Assembly (NCBI GenBank): GCA_035454885.1
Contig: DATIGE010000004.1
Coordinates: 1-64,000, forward strand
Length of the DNA stretch: 64,000 bases
DNA from: a bacterium
GTDB lineage: Bacteria > UBA10199 > JACPAL01 > GCA-016699445
Direction: 5' to 3'
The notes under the pieces: model-generated
What the model was told of the DNA's origin: nothing
The model's input: the letters and a program-made list of their open reading frames with translations, nothing else
The model's database searches: none
Shown here: positions 59,046-64,000 of the stretch, in pieces
How positions within the stretch are numbered: the first letter of the stretch is position 1
Layout of the letters: every line of letters starts with the position of its first letter
Made by a program: the position numbers and the translations under genes

Positions 59046-59896
59046 CGGAGATTTCCGCCGAGAAGGTCCGCGAGCTCCGGGAAAAGACCGGGGCCGGGAT
59101 GATGGATTGCAAGAGGGCTCTCGCCTCGGTGGGCGGCGACATGGAGAAGGCCATCGACCACCTTCGCAAGGAGGGGGTCGTCAAGGCGGCCAAGAAGGCC
59201 GGCCGGGCCACATCCGAGGGCTTGGTCGGCGTTTCCATCGGGCCCGACAAAAAGGCCGCCGCGATCGTGGAAGTCAATTGCGAGACGGATTTCGTCGCGC
59301 GCACGGATCAATTCCAAAATTTCATCAATGTCCTGGGCGAGCACATCGTCAAGGCCAGGCCGGCCGATCTGAACGCCCTCCTGGCCCAAAAGTTGGGCGA
59401 CGGGACGGTTCAAGACGTCGTCAACCAGCTGGTCGCCAAGCTTGGGGAGAACATGGCGGTCCGCCGGTTCCGCCTCCTGCAGGCGGGGGGCGGCGAGGTG
59501 CTGGCGTCCTACATCCACGCCGGGGCCAAGATCGGTTCGGTGATCCGCGTCAAGGGCGCCGCGGATGAGGCCCTCGTGCGGGACATCGCCATGCACACTG
59601 CCGCCATGTCGCCGCGCTTCGTGGACCGCGCGCAGGTGCCGGCGGCGGTTCTGGACCGCGAAAAGGACGTCCTCAAGGCGTCGCCGGAGCTCGCGGGCAA
59701 GCCCGAAAACCTCGTCGACAAGATCCTGCAAGGCAAGTTGAACCGCTTCTTCAGCGAGGTCTGCCTGGCCGATCAGCCCTTCATCAAGGACACCACCGGC
59801 AAGAAGTCCGTCGGCGACTTTCTCAAGGAAAAGGCCGCCGGGGCCCAAATCGTCGAAATGGTCCGTTTCCAGGTGGGTGAAGAAGCCGCCGCCTAA
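59042..59896 (+). CDS. tsf: translation elongation factor Ts
   Basis: EF-Ts exchanges nucleotide on EF-Tu. The 284-residue protein starts ISAEKVRELREKTGAGMMDCKRALA, the diagnostic N-terminal signature, and has VEVNCETDFVARTDQF near 76-91 (the EF-Tu contact TDFV). HTAAMSPRFVD and QPFIKDTTGKKSV follow. Length is normal. It overlaps rpsB by 4 bp and ends directly before pyrH. Confidence 0.98.
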   Translation: MTEISAEKVRELREKTGAGMMDCKRALASVGGDMEKAIDHLRKEGVVKAAKKAGRATSEGLVGVSIGPDKKAAAIVEVNCETDFVARTDQFQNFINVLGEHIVKARPADLNALLAQKLGDGTVQDVVNQLVAKLGENMAVRRFRLLQAGGGEVLASYIHAGAKIGSVIRVKGAADEALVRDIAMHTAAMSPRFVDRAQVPAAVLDREKDVLKASPELAGKPENLVDKILQGKLNRFFSEVCLADQPFIKDTTGKKSVGDFLKEKAAGAQIVEMVRFQVGEEAAA

Positions 59897-60604
<708 letters not shown>

Positions 60605-60613
60605 GGGGGGCTC

Positions 60614-61171
60614 ATGGATCCGAAAATCCAATCCGAAACAAAGCAAAAAATGGACAAGACCGTCGAATCCTTGCGCGGCGAATTCTCCAAGCTCCGGACG
60701 GGGCGGGCCTCGGTCGCCATCCTGGACGGCATCCGGGTCGACAGCTACGGGAGCCTCATGGCCTTGAATCAGGTGGCGAGTCTCTCGGTCTCCGACAGCC
60801 GCACGATCGTCATCACGCCCTGGGACAAGTCGCTCCTCCAGGAGATCGAGCGTTCGATCCACAAGTCGGAGCTGGGCCTTCAGCCGGTCAACGACGGCAA
60901 GCTCGTGAGGCTTTCGATCCCGCCCCTGACGGAGGAGCGGCGCAAGGACCTGGTCAAGGTGGCCAAGAGGGTGACGGAGGAGGCCCGCGTTTCGATCCGG
61001 AACGCCCGCCGCGAGGCGAACGAGACGGTCAAGAAGGTGCAGAAGGACGGCAAGATCTCCGAGGATGACCTGAAAAAGTGGGAGACGGAGATCCAGAAGA
61101 TGACCGACCAGTACATCGTCCAGCTCGACACCGTTCTCGCCAACAAAGAAAAAGAGATCATGGAGATCTGA
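60614..61171 (+). CDS. frr: ribosome recycling factor
   Basis: RRF splits post-termination ribosomes with EF-G. The 185-residue protein has MDKTVESLRGEFSKLRTGRASVAIL (about 13-37), NQVASLSVSDSRTIVITPWDKS, NDGKLVRLSIPPLTEERRKDLVK and VSIRNARREANE, and is of normal length. It precedes uppS by one base. Confidence 0.98.
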   Translation: MDPKIQSETKQKMDKTVESLRGEFSKLRTGRASVAILDGIRVDSYGSLMALNQVASLSVSDSRTIVITPWDKSLLQEIERSIHKSELGLQPVNDGKLVRLSIPPLTEERRKDLVKVAKRVTEEARVSIRNARREANETVKKVQKDGKISEDDLKKWETEIQKMTDQYIVQLDTVLANKEKEIMEI

Positions 61172-61172
61172 G

Positions 61173-61904
61173 GTGTCTCAAGATCTCAAAAAACTCCCCC
61201 AGCACATCGCCATCATCATGGACGGCAACGGCCGCTGGGCGAAGGCCCGCGGATTGCCGCGCATCGAGGGCCACCGTCGGGGCAGCGAGGTCGTCGACGA
61301 GATCACGACGGCCTGCCGCGAGATGGGAGTGCGCTACCTCACGCTCTACGCCTTCTCGATGGAGAACTGGGCCCGGCCCAAGGACGAGATCACGGCCCTC
61401 ATGGCCCTCCTCAAGGATTTCCTCGTCAACAAGCGCCCCAAGCTCCTGAAGAACGAGATCCGCCTTCTTTCGATCGGCGACGTCGAGCGGCTCCCGCCGG
61501 ACGTGCTCAAGACCCTGCGCGAGACCGAGGCGGCGACGAGCCATCTGGACAAGATGTTCTTGATCCTCGCGCTCAGCTACAGCGCCCGGGACGAGATCAT
61601 GAGGGCGGTGAATGAGCTTTTGAAGGAGAAGGAGCGGGGTGACTTCCGCGACAACTTCATCTCCGTCGGGCGGTTTTCCGATTACCTGGACACGGCGGGC
61701 ATCCCCGATCCCGACCTGCTCATCCGGACGAGCGGGGAGCGCCGGATCAGCAATTTTCTCCTCTGGCAGGCCGCCTACGCCGAACTTTATTTTTCCGAGA
61801 CGCACTGGCCCGACTTCAACCGCGAGGAACTCGTCAAGGCCGTCGACGAATACCAGCGCCGGGAACGCCGGTTTGGCAAGACATCGGAACAGATTGCCGT
61901 GTAG
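61173..61904 (+). CDS. uppS: isoprenyl transferase (undecaprenyl diphosphate synthase)
   Basis: UppS makes the C55 lipid carrier for cell-wall synthesis from IPP and FPP. The 243-residue protein has HIAIIMDGNGRWAKARGLPRIEGHRRGSE (about 10-38) with the catalytic Asp, YLTLYAFSMENWARP, ALSYSARDEI, DLLIRTSGERRISNFLLWQAAYAELYF, and WPDFNREEL. The start is GTG at 61173, right after frr. Its stop overlaps a hairpin repeat. Confidence 0.97.
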   Translation: MSQDLKKLPQHIAIIMDGNGRWAKARGLPRIEGHRRGSEVVDEITTACREMGVRYLTLYAFSMENWARPKDEITALMALLKDFLVNKRPKLLKNEIRLLSIGDVERLPPDVLKTLRETEAATSHLDKMFLILALSYSARDEIMRAVNELLKEKERGDFRDNFISVGRFSDYLDTAGIPDPDLLIRTSGERRISNFLLWQAAYAELYFSETHWPDFNREELVKAVDEYQRRERRFGKTSEQIAV

Positions 61905-61926
61905 GGGCGAATCTTGTATTCGCCCC
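61904..61926. repeat. dispersed intergenic hairpin repeat, copy 2
   Basis: GGGGCGAAT and ATTCGCCCC form a perfect 9-bp stem with a 5-nt loop (CTTGT), starting in the uppS stop codon. Same element as at 13388-13408 (reverse orientation), inside an operon 16 bp before cdsA. A further GGCGAAC half-unit follows. Confidence 0.75.
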
Positions 61927-61942
61927 GGTAGGCGAACCCCCC

Positions 61943-62740
61943 ATGCTCATCAAACGCATCGTCACCGTCCTGATCGGCGCCCCGTTCGTGATCGGGGCGA
62001 TCTTTGCGCCCATGACGTGGGTCTTCAAGTCCTTCGTCCTTCTCTGCCTCCTCTTCGCCCTATTTGAGTTTTTCACCATCGTGGCCCTTCCCCCCCGCGA
62101 AAGGGCGGTCGCGGTTTTTCTGGGCGTCCTGCATACGGCCTTCCTCCTGTTTTGTCCGGCGACGGAGCGGTGGCTGCTCCTCGAGCTCACGGGGATCGTC
62201 GTCCTGTCTTTCGCCTATTACTGCCTGGCCCCCAAGGAGACGGCCGAGGTCCAGGCGCCGAAGATCGCCTTGACCGCCCTGGGCGTCCTTTACATCGGGA
62301 CGTTCGGGGCCTTCGTGGGCCTACTGCGGGACCGCGAATACGGCGTCTTCTGGGTCTTCGCCCTCCTGGCCATGACGTGGCTGAACGACACCTTCGCCTA
62401 TTTCTTCGGCCACAAGCTCGGACGCCGGAAGCTCGCGCCCAAGATCTCGCCGGGAAAGACCGTGGAGGGTTTTGTGGGAGGGTATCTGGGAACCTTCACG
62501 GGCTTTCTCGTCTTTTGGAAACTGCTGGCGAACGACCTGACGTTGGCCCAGGGATTGATCCTGACCCTCTTGGTGGGGACCTTCGGGCCCCTGGGCGACC
62601 TGTGCGAGTCGCTGATCAAGCGGGGCTTCCACGTGAAGGACTCCGGGAACATCATCCCCGGCCATGGAGGGATGTTGGACCGGATAGACGCCTTGCTTTT
62701 CACGGCACCCGTCGTTTATTGGTATTCCCACTTTCTATGA
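61943..62740 (+). CDS. cdsA: phosphatidate cytidylyltransferase
   Basis: CdsA makes CDP-diacylglycerol for phospholipid synthesis in the inner membrane. The 265-residue protein has several hydrophobic segments (about 5-60, 70-95, 110-150, 180-210) and the conserved NDTFAYFFGHKLGRRKLAPKISPGKTVEGFVGG block and C-terminal GDLCESLIKRGFHVKDSGNIIPGHGGMLDRIDALLFTAP signature. It overlaps dxr by 4 bp. Confidence 0.97.
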   Translation: MLIKRIVTVLIGAPFVIGAIFAPMTWVFKSFVLLCLLFALFEFFTIVALPPRERAVAVFLGVLHTAFLLFCPATERWLLLELTGIVVLSFAYYCLAPKETAEVQAPKIALTALGVLYIGTFGAFVGLLRDREYGVFWVFALLAMTWLNDTFAYFFGHKLGRRKLAPKISPGKTVEGFVGGYLGTFTGFLVFWKLLANDLTLAQGLILTLLVGTFGPLGDLCESLIKRGFHVKDSGNIIPGHGGMLDRIDALLFTAPVVYWYSHFL

Positions 62741-63891
62741 AGAAGATCGTCATTCTTGGGAGCACGGGTTCGATCGGAACCCAGACGCTCGACATCGTCG
62801 CGCGGCATCCGGAGCGCTTCGAGGTCGTCGCGCTCGCGGCGGGGAAAAACGTCGATCTCGTCGTTGAGCAGGTCCGCGCCTTCCGGCCCAAGCGGGTCTC
62901 CGTGGCGGGGGCCGGCGAGGCCGGGTTGCTTCGGGGGCGTTTGAAGGGCGAAGCGGTCGAGATCCTTTTCGGGGACGAAGGGAATTGCGAAGTTGCACGG
63001 TCCTCCGAAGCCGACTTCGTCGTGTCGGCGATCGTCGGGGCCGCGGGGCTGCGGCCCACCATGGCGGCCCTGGAAGCCGGCAAACCCGTCGCCCTCGCCA
63101 ACAAGGAGAGCCTCGTCATCGCGGGCGAGATCATGACCCGCATGGCCCGCGAAAAGAACGTCCCCTTGATCCCCATCGACAGCGAGCACAGCGCGATTTT
63201 TCAGGCCCTGGCGGGTAACCGGCGCGAAGACGTCAAGCGAATCATTCTCACGGCCTCGGGCGGGCCGTTCTTTCAGCGGTCGAAGGAATCGCTCGCGACC
63301 GTGACGGTGGACGAGGCCCTCAAGCACCCCAATTGGAGCATGGGGCCGAAGATCACCGTCGACAGCGCGACGCTCATGAACAAGGGGCTCGAGGTCATCG
63401 AGGCGACGTGGTTTTTCGACGTGCCCCCCAAGAAGGTGGACGTGCACGTGCATCCGCAGAGCATCGTACATTCGTTCGTGGAGTACATCGACGGCTCGGT
63501 GATCGCGCAACTGGGCGTGCCGGACATGCGGTGCGCCATCTCCCACGCCATGGCCTATCCGGAGCGCGTCACGTCTGGGGTCGCAAGCCTGGATCTTCTC
63601 AAGGTCGGCACCTTGAGTTTCTTCCCGCCGGATTTTGAAAAATTTCCGGCCTTGAAGCTCGCCTATGCCGCGGCGGAGGAGGGGCGGACGATGCCGGCGG
63701 TCCTGAACGCCGCCAACGAGGTCGCCGTCGCGCGGTTCCTCAACCGCGAGCTGGGCTTCAACGACATTCCGAGACTTGTCGAGAGAACGATGAACCGGCA
63801 CAACCCCTTCGCCCTCAAGACACTCGAGGACGTCCTCGAGGCCGACGCCTGGGCCCGGCGAGAGGCCAAGACCCAGCCGGCGGCCGCCTGA
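62737..63891 (+). CDS. dxr: 1-deoxy-D-xylulose 5-phosphate reductoisomerase
   Basis: Dxr is the committed enzyme of the MEP isoprenoid pathway and supplies precursors for UppS in the same cluster. The 384-residue protein starts KKIVILGSTGSIGTQTLDIV (NADPH site). It has ALANKESLVIAGEIM, PIDSEHSAIFQAL (metal Asp and Glu), LTASGGPFF, PNWSMGPKITVDSATLMNKGLEVIEA, and VHPQSIVHSFVEYIDGSVIAQLG. The ATG at 62737 overlaps the cdsA stop (ATGA). Confidence 0.98.
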   Translation: MKKIVILGSTGSIGTQTLDIVARHPERFEVVALAAGKNVDLVVEQVRAFRPKRVSVAGAGEAGLLRGRLKGEAVEILFGDEGNCEVARSSEADFVVSAIVGAAGLRPTMAALEAGKPVALANKESLVIAGEIMTRMAREKNVPLIPIDSEHSAIFQALAGNRREDVKRIILTASGGPFFQRSKESLATVTVDEALKHPNWSMGPKITVDSATLMNKGLEVIEATWFFDVPPKKVDVHVHPQSIVHSFVEYIDGSVIAQLGVPDMRCAISHAMAYPERVTSGVASLDLLKVGTLSFFPPDFEKFPALKLAYAAAEEGRTMPAVLNAANEVAVARFLNRELGFNDIPRLVERTMNRHNPFALKTLEDVLEADAWARREAKTQPAAA

Positions 63892-63898
63892 AACGACT

Positions 63899-64000
63899 AT
63901 GACGATACTCTATTTCATCCTCACGTTGGGTGTCCTTGTCTTCATCCACGAGTTCGGGCACTTCCTCGCCGCCAAGAAACAGGGGATCGGAGTCGAAAAA
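63899..64000 (+). CDS. rseP: site-2 metalloprotease RseP, N-terminal fragment (cut by window end)
   Basis: Only the first 34 codons are present. They read MTILYFILTLGVLVFIHEFG and contain HEFGH, the zinc site of site-2 proteases, inside the first membrane segment, followed by FLAAKKQGIGVEK. The position after dxr is the conserved place of rseP. The rest of the gene lies beyond the window. Confidence 0.93.
   Translation, partial: MTILYFILTLGVLVFIHEFGHFLAAKKQGIGVEK

Overview
The window is about 64 kb of a GC-rich Gram-negative bacterial chromosome. Lipoproteins with lipoboxes, a TonB-family protein, RseP and a FlhB/SctU-type secretion switch indicate a double membrane. Sigma-54 promoters, a FHA-GGDEF protein, Ser/Thr kinases with PEGA domains and a split glycine-cleavage P protein suggest a deltaproteobacterium-like lineage (Myxococcota, Bdellovibrionota or a related candidate phylum). 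I cannot name the taxon from sequence alone.

Layout. 1-442: unresolved. 0.4-10.6 kb: housekeeping genes (glutaredoxin, RmuC, PEP-synthase/PPDK regulator, NAD kinase and NadD, RlmN, MTA phosphorylase, PfkB kinase, RodZ-like HTH, RecO, ABC1/UbiB kinase, TonB-like protein). 10.6-19.5 kb, minus strand: a tightly packed run STK-PEGA > FHA-GGDEF > folD > metF > gcvT > gcvH > gcvPA > gcvPB, i.e. one-carbon and glycine-cleavage metabolism behind two signalling genes. 19.6-22.1 kb: a lone SctU/FlhB-family export switch and a convergent unknown protein. 22.3-46.2 kb: an accessory island of eight large, mostly unrecognisable proteins. 46.5-58 kb: Hsp20, three lipoproteins, a 1,436-residue kinase/STAND/TPR/GAF/sigma-54-activator fusion, a small secreted-looking peptide gene, a beta-helix surface protein and a YbaK-like protein. 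58.2-64 kb: the conserved cluster rpsB-tsf-pyrH-frr-uppS-cdsA-dxr-rseP (last one cut by the window end).

The island at 22-46 kb looks like an undescribed, coordinately controlled system. Its five transcription units each follow the same arrangement: a 16-bp palindrome GTTTC-N6-GAAAC, then 76-115 bp later a -24/-12 (sigma-54) promoter TGGCAY-N5-TTGC, then the gene. The proteins are modular. Three giants (1,493, 1,527 and 1,752 aa) are paralogues with TPR-like, membrane-active and conserved C-terminal domains. Four smaller proteins share a Gly/Arg/Glu-rich leader of about 70 residues followed by a D-x-A-(A)-RRAS motif, then varied cargo: kinase plus ART-like domain, HEAT repeats, a DHH-like region, or a beta-rich domain. 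A HEFVH protein lies in one of the operons. The kinase module recurs, fused to the third giant. With a SctU-family gene next door, the simplest inference is a sigma-54-controlled set of secreted effectors or toxins; this is inference, not demonstrated.

A second sigma-54 subset at 47-56 kb (two lipoprotein promoters and a 75-aa peptide gene) carries a different upstream signal, the heptamer TCTCTCA. It surrounds the gene for the kinase-fused sigma-54 activator, whose sigma-54 contact loop reads GAFTHA instead of GAFTGA.
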